Positions 1 through 7,574 of a DNA stretch of 17,407 nt are shown here, one piece after another (the first letter of the stretch is position 1; each line of letters begins with the position of its first letter). The position numbers were made by a program, and so were the translations under genes. The stretch is from contig DATKUY010000050.1 of assembly GCA_035530375.1 (NCBI GenBank), positions 1 to 17,407 on the forward strand. The letters are read 5' to 3'. The stretch comes from Sulfuricella sp035530375. GTDB lineage: Bacteria; Pseudomonadota; Gammaproteobacteria; Burkholderiales; Sulfuricellaceae. The notes beneath the pieces were generated by a model that was not told the DNA's origin, did not search any database, and saw only the letters and a program-made list of their open reading frames with translations.

Positions 1-6
1 CCTCCG

Positions 7-1362
7 CTACTGCCCCTTTTTTGCGGCGGCCAGTTTTTGTTCCAGATAATGAATGCTGCTGCCGCCCTGGATGAAGGCGGTATCGCGCATCAAGTCCTGA
101 TGCAGCGGCACGTTGGTCTTGATGCCTTCCACCACCATCTCCGACAGCGCGGTCTTCATCCGGGCAATAGCCTGGTCGCGGGTGGCGCCGTAGGCGATCA
201 GCTTGCCGACCATGGAGTCGTAGTATTGCGGCACCACGTAGTTCTGGTAGACGTGGGAGTCCACCCGGATGCCGGGGCCGCCGGGCACATGATAGACCGT
301 AATGCGGCCGGGCGAGGGCACGAAAGTATAGGGGTCTTCTGCATTGATGCGGCATTCGATGGCATGGCCGCGGAACTGGATGTCCTTCTGTTTGAAGCTC
401 AGTTTCTCTCCGGCAGCGATGCGCACCTGCTCCTGCACGATGTCGATACCGGTGATCATTTCCGTGACCGGGTGCTCGACTTGCACCCGCGTGTTCATTT
501 CGATGAAGAAGAACTGGTCGTTCTCGTACAGGAACTCGAAGGTGCCGGCGCCACGATAGCCGATACGGCGGCAGGCCGCTGCGCAGCTTTCGCCGATCTT
601 GTCGCGCAGCTTGGTACTCAGTCCCGGCGCCGGGGCTTCTTCGAGAATCTTCTGGTGGCGGCGCTGCATCGAGCAGTCGCGCTCGCCGAGGAATACCGCA
701 TTGCCATGTTCGTCGGCCAGCACCTGGATCTCGATGTGGCGCGGGTTCTCCAGATATTTTTCCAAGTACACTACGGGGTTGCCGAACGCCGTCTGCGCCT
801 CGTTCTTGGTCATGCTCACCGCATTCAGCAGCGCCGCCTCGGTGTGCACCACCCGCATGCCGCGCCCGCCGCCGCCGCCGGCGGCTTTGATGATGACCGG
901 ATAACCGATTTCCTTGGCGATGCGGATAATCTCGTCGGAGTCTTCCGGCGTCGCGCCATCCGATCCGGGTACGCAGGGCACGCCGGCCGCCTTCATGGAC
1001 TCCTTGGCGCTGACCTTGTCGCCCATCAGGCGGATGGTTTCGGGGCGCGGGCCGATGAACACGAAGCCGCTTTGCTCAACCCGTTCGGCGAAATCGGCGT
1101 TTTCCGAAAGGAAGCCGTAGCCGGGATGGATCGCTTCGGAATCGGTTACTTCGGCCGCGCTGATGATGGCGGGAATGTTCAGGTAGCTCAGGCCCGACTG
1201 CGCCGGGCCGATGCAAACCGATTCATCGGCGAGCTTGACGTATTTGGCTTCGGCATCCGCCTCGGAATGCACCGCCACGGTCTTGATGCCCATCTCGCGG
1301 CAGGCCCGCTGGATACGCAGGGCAATTTCGCCACGGTTGGCAATGAGGATTTTTTCGAACAT
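7..1362 (-). CDS. accC: Biotin carboxylase subunit of acetyl-CoA carboxylase
   Basis: AccC carboxylates the biotin carried on AccB using ATP and bicarbonate, the first half-reaction of acetyl-CoA carboxylase in cytoplasmic fatty acid synthesis. The 451-residue product matches the usual family length of about 449. It opens with MFEKILIANRGEIALRI, the typical N-terminus of the biotin carboxylase N-domain. The ATP-grasp glycine loop IIKAAGGGGGRGM lies near residues 157-169, with Lys159 at the expected ATP-binding place. Further signatures are GERDCSMQRRHQKILEEAP and the metal/biotin-site segment EMNTRVQVEHPVTE. An in-frame start 19 codons upstream (1419) exists, but the extra residues resemble no family member. 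The ATG at 1362 has an AGGAC ribosome site about 6 nt upstream. It is the last gene of the aroQ-accB-accC run, separated from accB by 118 nt holding a repeat-like palindrome. Identification is very secure. Confidence 0.98.
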   Translation of the reverse strand: MFEKILIANRGEIALRIQRACREMGIKTVAVHSEADAEAKYVKLADESVCIGPAQSGLSYLNIPAIISAAEVTDSEAIHPGYGFLSENADFAERVEQSGFVFIGPRPETIRLMGDKVSAKESMKAAGVPCVPGSDGATPEDSDEIIRIAKEIGYPVIIKAAGGGGGRGMRVVHTEAALLNAVSMTKNEAQTAFGNPVVYLEKYLENPRHIEIQVLADEHGNAVFLGERDCSMQRRHQKILEEAPAPGLSTKLRDKIGESCAAACRRIGYRGAGTFEFLYENDQFFFIEMNTRVQVEHPVTEMITGIDIVQEQVRIAAGEKLSFKQKDIQFRGHAIECRINAEDPYTFVPSPGRITVYHVPGGPGIRVDSHVYQNYVVPQYYDSMVGKLIAYGATRDQAIARMKTALSEMVVEGIKTNVPLHQDLMRDTAFIQGGSSIHYLEQKLAAAKKGQ

Positions 1363-1386
1363 TTGAAGTCCTAATTTGAATCGCAG

Positions 1387-1476
1387 ATACCCAGAGGGCA
1401 CAAGGGCCGTGGAGAGCATTGAGGAAACCCGGCTTGCTTTCCTCCGCGCCTCTCTAAGCGCCCCCTGTGGTGAAAA
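1387..1476. repeat. Imperfect palindromic repeat between accB and accC
   Basis: The accB-accC spacer holds a long imperfect inverted repeat. On the plus strand the left arm begins ACCCAGAGGGCACAAGG (from 1389) and ends GAGGAAA (1421-1427). The right arm begins TTTCCTC (1438-1444) and ends CCCCTGTGGTGAAAA. The inner 7-bp arms pair perfectly around a 10-nt loop, and the outer parts pair approximately. The CAGAGGGCACA / CCTGTGGT style resembles the widespread ACCACAGAGGACACAGAGG type of bacterial intergenic palindrome and the element after argH in this window. In the accC mRNA it would form a hairpin upstream of the ribosome site. No T-run follows it, so it does not look like a standard terminator. 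Whether it is a dispersed element is inference from recall. Confidence 0.6.
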
Positions 1477-1480
1477 GCTT

Positions 1481-1942
1481 TTAACCGATTATAAACAAAG
1501 GCTCGCCGTATTCGACGGGCTGCCCGTTCTCGACCAGAACCGCCTTGATCACGCCGCCCTGGTCCGCTTCGATTTCGTTGAGCAGCTTCATCGCCTCGAT
1601 GATGCACAGGGTTTCGCCGGCGTCGACCGACTGGCCGACCTCGACAAAGGCCTTCGCGCCTGGCGAGGAGGAACGATAGAACGTGCCGACCATCGGCGAT
1701 TTTACGATATGCCCTTCCGGTTGCGCGGCAACGTCAGGCGCGGCCTCGATGGCCGCTGGTGGGGCCGCGGGGGCGGAGCCCGGCATGGGGTTGTACATGT
1801 GTTGCGGATACATCATCATCTGGGGCGGCGTCTGTCCATGGCGGCTGATGCGAACAGTTTCCTCACCCTCGGTGATTTCCAGTTCGGCGATTCCCGACTC
1901 ACTGACCAGGTCGATCAGTTTTTTTACTTTTCTCAAATCCAT
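1481..1942 (-). CDS. accB: Biotin carboxyl carrier protein of acetyl-CoA carboxylase
   Basis: AccB carries the biotin that shuttles the carboxyl group between AccC and the AccAD transferase. The 153-residue protein begins MDLRKVKKLIDLVSESGIAE, the conserved N-terminal helix and strand of the family. A Met/Pro/Ala-rich flexible linker follows (about residues 37-75). The C-terminal biotinyl domain (about 78-153) contains EAMKLLNEIEA, so Lys119 is the expected biotinylated residue. SPMVGTFYRSSSPGAKAFVEVG is the usual family thumb region. The start ATG has AAGGA 7-8 nt upstream and lies 2 nt after the aroQ stop codon, which implies co-transcription and coupled translation. Length and motifs agree with family norms. 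Confidence 0.98.
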   Translation of the reverse strand: MDLRKVKKLIDLVSESGIAELEITEGEETVRISRHGQTPPQMMMYPQHMYNPMPGSAPAAPPAAIEAAPDVAAQPEGHIVKSPMVGTFYRSSSPGAKAFVEVGQSVDAGETLCIIEAMKLLNEIEADQGGVIKAVLVENGQPVEYGEPLFIIG

Positions 1943-1944
1943 GT

Positions 1945-2433
1945 TTAATCCTTGGCTTGGTATTGCAGCGCGAATTCCAGCGCCAGCTCATAGCCTTTCG
2001 CACCCAGGCCGCTGATGACGCCAACGGCCAGGTCGGAAAAATACGAGTGATGGCGGAATGATTCGCGCGCAAACACGTTGGAAAGATGTACTTCGACAAA
2101 GGGTATGGCCACGGCCGCGAGTGCGTCGCGCAAGGCCACGCTGGTGTGGGTATAGGCCGCAGGATTGATGATGATGAAATCCACGGCATCGGATTTTGCC
2201 TGTTGCACCCGGTCGATCAACCCGGTTTCGCTGTTGCTCTGGAAGTTTGCCAGGGCTGCGCCCGCATCCTGCGCCATGCGTTGCAGGAGGTCATTGATCT
2301 GGCTCAGGGTGGTCTTTCCATAGTGGCCCGGCTCGCGCATGCCCAGCAGATTCAGGTTGGGGCCGTGGAGGACGAGAATTCTGGTATTTGCGGCTGGTAT
2401 TGCGCCGCCGGTTCCATGAGTTTTCGTTTTCAT
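1945..2433 (-). CDS. aroQ: 3-Dehydroquinate dehydratase, type II
   Basis: The enzyme converts 3-dehydroquinate to 3-dehydroshikimate in aromatic amino acid synthesis. From the ATG at 2433 the product has 162 residues. The family core starts at RILVLHGPNLNLLG. The loop REPGHYGKTTL holds the likely catalytic Tyr38 and an arginine. NPAAYTHTSVALRDAL and EVHLSNVFARESFRHHSYFS supply the substrate-binding Asn and His residues of the type II fold. An upstream in-frame ATG at 2505 would add 24 residues that do not look conserved, so the shorter form is preferred, although its ribosome site is weak and the start is not certain. The stop codon is 2 nt before accB. Dehydroquinase next to accBC is a common arrangement in beta- and gammaproteobacteria. 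Confidence 0.95.
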   Translation of the reverse strand: MKTKTHGTGGAIPAANTRILVLHGPNLNLLGMREPGHYGKTTLSQINDLLQRMAQDAGAALANFQSNSETGLIDRVQQAKSDAVDFIIINPAAYTHTSVALRDALAAVAIPFVEVHLSNVFARESFRHHSYFSDLAVGVISGLGAKGYELALEFALQYQAKD

Positions 2434-2511
2434 GCCGGCAAGTTTGCCGCAAAATGGGGGAACTTGTCCAGCTTTTCCCGGAAGTTGGCGCATTGGGGCC
2501 GCCACCCCCGC

Positions 2512-3051
2512 TTATAGCAGCGGCGCGACGATTTTTTCCATCCGGGCCATGCTCAATCCGCCCACTTCGTTGGCGGCTATCCTGCCATTGCGATCGATCA
2601 CCACGGTAAACGGCAAGCCGCCCAGACGATTGCCGATTTTTCGCGCCAGATCCACGGCTTCCATGTCTCCCAGCAAGATCGGGTAATTGATGCCCGCCTC
2701 GTCGGCAAATACCTGTACCTTGGCTTTCTCGTCAAGCGCCAGGCCGACGAATACCAGCCCGCGCTCGCGATATTTGTCCTGCAGCTTGATGAAGTCGGGA
2801 ATTTCCTCGCGGCAGGGCGGGCACCACGGCGCCCAGAAATTCAGCACCACCACCTTGCCACGCCACTGCTTGAGCGGCTGGAGTTTGTCGTCGAGATCCT
2901 TGAAGCTGGCAGCGAACACCGGCTCGGCGGAGGCTTCCTGTGCGGCTGTCGTTTCGCGGCTTTTGCCCGGCGCGGCTGAAATGCCCCAATAAGCTGCGCC
3001 AATCGCGACAGAGAACCCTGCGGCGATCAGCCATAGTCCTATTTTTGACAT
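2512..3051 (-). CDS. TlpA/ResA-family membrane-anchored thiol:disulfide oxidoreductase
   Basis: The 179-residue protein has one uncleaved-looking N-terminal membrane segment (about residues 5-25), so the thioredoxin domain should face the periplasm. The active site is WCPPC (Cys77 and Cys80) after VVVLNFWAPW. The cis-proline loop is GLPFTVVID (Pro147). This is the TlpA/ResA/CcmG type of weakly reducing periplasmic thioredoxin, used in cytochrome c maturation, in CuA-site assembly or as a general disulfide reductase. The sequence alone does not settle which. The gene lies 23 nt downstream of dsbD and has AGGA about 7 nt before the ATG, so it is probably co-expressed with its likely electron donor DsbD. 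aroQ follows about 78 nt later. The family call is firm and the exact substrate is unknown. Confidence 0.93.
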   Translation of the reverse strand: MSKIGLWLIAAGFSVAIGAAYWGISAAPGKSRETTAAQEASAEPVFAASFKDLDDKLQPLKQWRGKVVVLNFWAPWCPPCREEIPDFIKLQDKYRERGLVFVGLALDEKAKVQVFADEAGINYPILLGDMEAVDLARKIGNRLGGLPFTVVIDRNGRIAANEVGGLSMARMEKIVAPLL

Positions 3052-3074
3052 GTTCGATCCTGCAAAGATAAAAA

Positions 3075-5411
3075 CTAGCGGATTATAGCATCGAGCGAGG
3101 CCATGAATTTTTCCGGCGGTTCATAGCCGACGACGTGCTCGGCGGCCAATTCCTTGCCGCTTTTGTCGAAGAAAATAATGCCGGGCGGGCCGAACAGGCC
3201 GAATTTCTTGAGCAGCGCCTTGTCCTCTTCGCTGTTGGCCGTGACATCCGCCTGCAACACCACCACGTCGCGCAATTTCGCCTGTACCCTGGCGTCGCCG
3301 AAGGTAAAGCGCTCGAATTCCTTGCAGGAAACGCACCAGTCCGCGAAGAAATCCAGCATCACATATTTGCCCTTGGCCTGTTTTACGCGCTGATCGAGTT
3401 CCGCCAGGTTTTTCACCCGCTCGAATTTCAGCGGTGCAGCCGCTTCCGCCGCCCTTGCCTCGCCGGGCGAGGCTCGCAGCCCGGACAGCGGCTGCAGGAT
3501 ATCGCGGCCGCCGGCAAGCGCCCCGATCAGCAGAGCGACACCGGCAATCAATGCGATCACGCCGACGCCTTTCCACAGCTTGGCGTAGCCGCTGGCGTGG
3601 TGCGGCAAGGGATCAATGGCGTGCAGGTAGACGGCGGAAACAATCAGCAGCGCGGCCCACAGTAGCATGTGCACCAGCTCGGGGATCACCGGCGAAATCA
3701 GCCAGATCGCCACGCCCAGCAACAGCACGCCGAAGAAACTCTTGACCGCTTCCATCCAGCCGCCCGCGCGCGGCAACAGCGCGCCGGCGGAAACCCCCAC
3801 CAGCAGCAACGGCGCACCCATGCCCAGGGCCAGGAAAAACAGCGCCGAGCCGCCCAGCACCACGTTCCCGGTCTGGCTGATATACAGCAGCGCGCCGGCC
3901 AGCGGCGCCGCCACGCATGGGCCTACGATCACCGCCGACAGCATGCCCATGACAAAAACTCCGATCAGGCCGCCGCCCCGGACCTTGTTGCTGGCCTCGG
4001 TAAAACGGCTCTGAATGAAGCTCGGCATCTGTAATTCGTACATGTCGAACATGGAAAGCGCCAGCGCCACGAAAATCAGGGCGAATCCGCCCAGCACCCA
4101 TGGGTTCTGCAGCGCCGCAGAGAGCAGGGTGCCGGACATGCCTGCCGCCACGCCGACGGCGGCATAGGTGATCGCCATGCCGAGTACATAGGCGAACGAC
4201 ATGACGAAGGCGCGGGACTTGGTCAGCCCCCCGCCCTGGCCGACGATGATGCCGGAAAGGATCGGGATCATCGGAAATACGCAAGGGGTCAGCGCCAGCA
4301 GCAGGCCGAAGCCGAAGAACGTCGCCAGGATCAGCCAGAAGCTGCCGCCCTTGAGCAAGGCGCCGATGCGCGAGGAGTCGTTTTCCTGTGGTTGTGCAGA
4401 AGGACTGGCGACCGTTTCGGGCGTTGGCGATGCGGCCGGGGAAACCTCTTTCGTTGCCGGAGCGGGTGCGTGCGAAGCCAGCGATGCCGCAACAGCAGCC
4501 TGTGGTGCCAGCGGCGCCGGTTGCGCCGCAAGCTCGGCATGCGGCTGGGCAAAGCGCTCATCGGTCGTCGGCATGCCGCCGATCAGGGTCAGGCCGGCAA
4601 TTTTCCGCGCCGGCGGATAACACACGCCTTTTTCGCTGCAACCCTGATAGCCGGCGACCAGGCTGATAATCTGTTCATCGTTGCTCGAGCGTTTCAGGAT
4701 GATGACCGCCTGGAAGGATTTGTGAAACACCTCGGTTTTGCCGAAATTGGGGTCGGTCTTGATGTCGCCCGGCGGCATGATCACGGAATCGATCTGAGCG
4801 CTGCCGTTCTTCAGCGCGAACTTGATCTTGTCGCGATACAGGTAATAGCCGTCGGCGATATTGAAGCGGGCCAGCAGGGTGTTTTTGTCGATGACCTTGA
4901 CCGCCAGATTGAACGCCTTGTCGGGCGACAGAAACTCATCCTGGCTGTTCAGCGACTTGAGGATAAAGGATTTGCCCACGGCCTCCGTGGGCGGGGCGGG
5001 GAGATCCAGCTTGGCCACCTGGATTTGCGGCGGGTAGCATACGCCGATATCCGCGCATCCCTGCGACGTCGCCTTCAGGGTGATCCTGGGTGTGCTGCCG
5101 CGAATATAGGGCAGATGGATCACCAGGGTATTGCGGTAAAATTCGATCTTGCCGAAAAATTCATCCTGCTTGATTTTCCCGGCGGGCATCTGCGGTGCAC
5201 CCAGAGTGACGTCGGCGGGCTCTGCCTGGAACTTGAACTTGTTCTTGTACAGGTAAAACCCCTCGGCGATCTGGTAGCGCACCTCCAGTGTCTTGTCGTC
5301 AATTACCCGTGCGGAGAATTTGAATGCCTGATCCGGCTCGGGCAGATCGCCCTCGGCAGCTTGCGCCGCCCAGGAGAGCAAGAGAAAAACGACCATCAAC
5401 AAATAGCGCAT
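3075..5411 (-). CDS. dsbD: Thiol:disulfide interchange protein DsbD with two N-terminal alpha domains
   Basis: DsbD moves electrons from cytoplasmic thioredoxin across the inner membrane to periplasmic thiol proteins. The product has 778 residues, against about 565 in E. coli. A signal peptide (1-19) is followed by two copies of the periplasmic alpha domain. Copy 1 spans about 21-140 and ends with QGCADIGVCYPP (Cys119/Cys125). Copy 2 spans about 155-275 and ends with QGCSEKGVCYPP (Cys258/Cys264). Both copies also share an EGFYLY/DGYYLYRDKIKF strand. An Ala/Pro-rich linker (about 281-345) leads to the multi-spanning domain, with redox cysteines in LTPCVFP (Cys377) and VGPCVAAP (Cys499). The C-terminal thioredoxin-like domain has DWCVSC (Cys693/Cys696). 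All catalytic cysteine pairs are present, so both alpha copies look functional. AAGGT precedes the ATG. It sits 8 nt downstream of cutA and just upstream of the tlpA-like gene. Confidence 0.96.
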   Translation of the reverse strand: MRYLLMVVFLLLSWAAQAAEGDLPEPDQAFKFSARVIDDKTLEVRYQIAEGFYLYKNKFKFQAEPADVTLGAPQMPAGKIKQDEFFGKIEFYRNTLVIHLPYIRGSTPRITLKATSQGCADIGVCYPPQIQVAKLDLPAPPTEAVGKSFILKSLNSQDEFLSPDKAFNLAVKVIDKNTLLARFNIADGYYLYRDKIKFALKNGSAQIDSVIMPPGDIKTDPNFGKTEVFHKSFQAVIILKRSSNDEQIISLVAGYQGCSEKGVCYPPARKIAGLTLIGGMPTTDERFAQPHAELAAQPAPLAPQAAVAASLASHAPAPATKEVSPAASPTPETVASPSAQPQENDSSRIGALLKGGSFWLILATFFGFGLLLALTPCVFPMIPILSGIIVGQGGGLTKSRAFVMSFAYVLGMAITYAAVGVAAGMSGTLLSAALQNPWVLGGFALIFVALALSMFDMYELQMPSFIQSRFTEASNKVRGGGLIGVFVMGMLSAVIVGPCVAAPLAGALLYISQTGNVVLGGSALFFLALGMGAPLLLVGVSAGALLPRAGGWMEAVKSFFGVLLLGVAIWLISPVIPELVHMLLWAALLIVSAVYLHAIDPLPHHASGYAKLWKGVGVIALIAGVALLIGALAGGRDILQPLSGLRASPGEARAAEAAAPLKFERVKNLAELDQRVKQAKGKYVMLDFFADWCVSCKEFERFTFGDARVQAKLRDVVVLQADVTANSEEDKALLKKFGLFGPPGIIFFDKSGKELAAEHVVGYEPPEKFMASLDAIIR

Positions 5412-5419
5412 CTTCGACC

Positions 5420-5773
5420 TTATTCTGCGGGATTAATCGGTGCCGGGTTTATCGTTTCGGCGGCCAGCCAATCGAAATATGCGGGCAAACCGGCAACCAT
5501 GGGGATTGCGATAATTTCCGGAAGTTCATAAGGGTGACACTCCCGGATGGTTTTTTCAACCTTGCCGTAATGCGCCCCCAATGTTTTAATCAGCAGCGTG
5601 ATCTCCTGCGCCGTTTCGATTTTCCCCTGCCAGCGATAGACCGATTCGCAGGGCGCGAGAATGTTGACGCAGGCCGCAAGCCGTTGTTCCACCAGACTGT
5701 CGGCCAGCCGCCGGGCGGCATCCCGGTCCGGCAGGTTGGTAATAACCAGCACTGCATCCAATTGAGGTTCCAT
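5420..5773 (-). CDS. cutA: CutA-type divalent cation tolerance protein
   Basis: The 117-residue product is a small trimeric cytoplasmic protein of the CutA1 family, linked in E. coli to copper and other divalent-cation tolerance. Its biochemical role is still unclear. Family features are VLVITNLPDRDAARRLADSLVEQRLAACVNI, then YRWQGKIETAQEITLLIKT and HPYELPEIIAIPMVAGLPAYFDWL. The length matches the family. cutA next to dsbD is also the E. coli arrangement, and only 8 nt separate them here, so cutA likely heads the cutA-dsbD-tlpA-aroQ-accBC run. No clear Shine-Dalgarno sequence precedes the ATG, and the start codon is only 2 nt from the divergent fxsA start. Its promoter must therefore lie inside the fxsA coding sequence. 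Confidence 0.95.
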   Translation of the reverse strand: MEPQLDAVLVITNLPDRDAARRLADSLVEQRLAACVNILAPCESVYRWQGKIETAQEITLLIKTLGAHYGKVEKTIRECHPYELPEIIAIPMVAGLPAYFDWLAAETINPAPINPAE

Positions 5774-5775
5774 TT

Positions 5776-6180
5776 ATGCGTGGTTTGCTAATTTTGTTTA
5801 TTCTACTTGGTTTTCCGGCACTGGAGATTTATGTCCTGATCAAATTATCCGGTTTCATCGGCTGGTGGCTGCTGCTCTGGCTGCTGGCGAGCGCGGCGCT
5901 GGGCAGTTGGCTGGTGCGGGAGGCTGGCGCCATGGTGCCGCAGCGTCTTTTCGCCGCGCTGCAGTCGGGCCATTCTCTCAGCCTTGCCCTGCTCTTCAGC
6001 TTCCGTACCGTGCTGGCCGGGCTACTGCTTATTTTTCCCGGTATCGTCAGCGATTTTCTCGCCCTGATCCTGCTATTGCTGCCGCCCCCCAAGGTGCCCG
6101 GTCCGCCCGCTGCCGCGAATGACGAGAATATCATCGAGGGCGACTGGGAGCGGGTCGACGACAGGGACAGGCTGCGATAG
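5776..6180 (+). CDS. fxsA: FxsA family inner-membrane protein
   Basis: The 134-residue protein starts MRGLLILFILLGFPALEIYVLIKL and has three or four hydrophobic segments (about 3-23, 28-45 and 70-103). The motif GSWLVREAG and the segment AGLLLIFPGIVSDFLALILLLLPP are typical of FxsA (DUF/UPF0716), as is the acidic, charged C-terminal tail ending in DDRDRLR. FxsA of E. coli is known for relieving phage T7 exclusion by the F plasmid, and its normal role is not established. GAGG at 5765-5768 gives a good ribosome site 7 nt before the ATG, and this site lies within the 5' end of the divergent cutA gene. Family assignment is firm. Confidence 0.92.
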   Translation: MRGLLILFILLGFPALEIYVLIKLSGFIGWWLLLWLLASAALGSWLVREAGAMVPQRLFAALQSGHSLSLALLFSFRTVLAGLLLIFPGIVSDFLALILLLLPPPKVPGPPAAANDENIIEGDWERVDDRDRLR

Positions 6181-6267
6181 CGCCGCCACGTCACTGATGC
6201 AGCCCAGGCACTATGGTAATATCTGGCCGCAAATTAACGGACTGAAAAGTGAGCAAAGGAACCGACC

Positions 6268-7293
6268 ATGCCCCATAAAATAACCGTCAAACCGAGCGGC
6301 CATGCGTTTTCCGCTGAAGCGGGCGAATCCATACTGGATGCCGCCCTGCGCGAAGGCCACACGCTTCCTTACGGTTGCCGCAACGGCGCCTGCGGCGTGT
6401 GCAAGGGCAAGATTCTGGAAGGTACGGTGGATTACGGCGACTATCAGGAACACGCGCTGAAAGAAACAGAAAAGGCCGAAGGGCTGGCGCTGTTTTGCTG
6501 CGCCAGGCCGAAAACCGATATCGTCATCGAGGTGCATGAAGTCGCGGGCGCGCAGGACATCCAGCCCAAAACCATGCCCTGCAAAGTGGAAAAAATCGAG
6601 ATAGTGACAGAAGACGTCGCCGTGCTTTGCCTGAAACTGCCGACCGGCGAGCGCCTGCAATTCCTCGCCGGCCAGTACATCGATATTCTGCTCAAGGACG
6701 GCAAACGCCGCGCCTACTCCCTGGCCAACGCTCCCCACGACGACGATTTTCTGCAACTGCACATCCGCCGCGTGCCCGACGGCAGTTTCAGCAACCAAGT
6801 CTTCACCCAGCTGCACGAAAAAGCCATCCTGCGTTTTGAAGGTCCGTTGGGTAGCTTCTTCCTGCGCGAGGACAGCGACAAGCCCATTCTGCTGCTCGCC
6901 AGTGGCACCGGCTTCGCCCCGGTCAAGGCGATGCTCGAACATGCCTTCCATCACGGCATCGGGCGGCCAATCACTTTCTACTGGGGTGCCAACAAGCTGG
7001 CCGATTTTTACATGCGTGAGTTGCCGGAAAAATGGGTGCGGGAGCATGCCAATTTCAAATTCGTGCCGGTGCTGTCCGATCCCGTGCCGGAAGATCACTG
7101 GCAGGGCCGGACCGGTTTCCTGCACCAGTCGGTAATGGCGGACTTCGCCGACCTTGGCGGCTATCAGGTCTACGCCTGCGGCTCGCCGGTGATGGTGGAA
7201 GCGGCGCATAACGCACTGACCGCAGAACGCGGTCTGCCGCCAGAAGAGTTCTATTCGGACGCGTTTACCTTCAGCAGCAAACCCAAGGCCTGA
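6268..7293 (+). CDS. Ferredoxin-fused flavin oxidoreductase (2Fe-2S, FAD, NAD(P)H)
   Basis: The 341-residue protein is a one-chain electron transfer reductase. Residues 1-92 form a plant-type 2Fe-2S domain with Cys37, Cys42 and Cys45 in YGCRNGACGVC and a fourth ligand, probably Cys77, in LFCCARP. An FAD domain follows, with the flavin motif RAYSLAN (148-154). The NAD(P)H domain has GTGFAPVK (213-220) and the late motif YACGSPVMVEAAH. This matches the group often annotated as CDP-6-deoxy-delta-3,4-glucoseen reductase and the reductase components of oxygenases. No sugar-pathway or oxygenase gene lies beside it, so the electron acceptor is unknown. AAGGA lies about 8 nt before the ATG. It follows fxsA after an 87-nt gap, so shared transcription is possible but not shown. 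Confidence 0.9.
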   Translation: MPHKITVKPSGHAFSAEAGESILDAALREGHTLPYGCRNGACGVCKGKILEGTVDYGDYQEHALKETEKAEGLALFCCARPKTDIVIEVHEVAGAQDIQPKTMPCKVEKIEIVTEDVAVLCLKLPTGERLQFLAGQYIDILLKDGKRRAYSLANAPHDDDFLQLHIRRVPDGSFSNQVFTQLHEKAILRFEGPLGSFFLREDSDKPILLLASGTGFAPVKAMLEHAFHHGIGRPITFYWGANKLADFYMRELPEKWVREHANFKFVPVLSDPVPEDHWQGRTGFLHQSVMADFADLGGYQVYACGSPVMVEAAHNALTAERGLPPEEFYSDAFTFSSKPKA

Positions 7294-7574
7294 ACCGCAA
7301 CAGCCGATAAATGCGGCATCTATCGTTTTCCGGCCAGCAAAAATAAAATGGCCGCGACGGGAAGACTCAGCTCCGTAGCCGGAAGGAATGTAATTCATCC
7401 GGGCTACTTGCTCCCAACCCACCAGTCAGGATGGACGCTGCGGCCGGCAAGTCGGCTCCTCTCTCCCCAAACATTACGCGCGGAAAAAAGGCAGCCGATT
7501 TATTTAATGAGTTAGCGCCTTTAATAGAGCCGGAGATTTGCTATAGTTGAGTCCTCAACATCACTGAAAACAGC
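7294..7574. other. 281-nt intergenic spacer with two inverted repeats
   Basis: This is the longest gene-free stretch in the window. No convincing coding frame is seen on either strand. It holds an inverted repeat CGGCCA (7331-7336) / TGGCCG (7349-7354) around an A-rich 12-nt loop, and a second palindrome at 7375-7407. The right end is AT-rich. It contains TATAGT at 7542-7547, a possible -10 box for the next gene, with no convincing -35 match. No classical terminator with a T-run is visible. Confidence 0.6.
7375..7407. repeat. REP-like palindrome (GTAGCCGGA...TCCGGGCTAC)
   Basis: GTAGCCGGA (7375-7383) pairs with TCCGGGCTAC (7398-7407) with one bulged G, and the inner bases also pair partly around GTA. 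The GTAGCCCGGATG sequence style is common in bacterial intergenic palindromes. Assignment to a repeat family is by recall and cannot be confirmed from one copy. It could act as a transcript-end hairpin for the upstream reductase gene. Confidence 0.5.

Noticed and set aside
37..1374. 445-aa plus-strand open frame
   Set aside because: It is an exact antisense shadow of accC, rich in His/Ala/Gly/Arg with no family features.
1363..1419. Longer accC start adding 19 residues
   Set aside because: The added residues lie in the palindromic spacer and match nothing in the family. The ATG at 1362 has a good ribosome site.
4392..5531. 379-aa plus-strand open frame
   Set aside because: It lies opposite the N-terminal half of dsbD and the end of cutA. 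No motif or ribosome site supports it.
6211..7422. 403-aa minus-strand open frame
   Set aside because: It is antisense to the ferredoxin-fused reductase, whose three domains are all clear on the plus strand.
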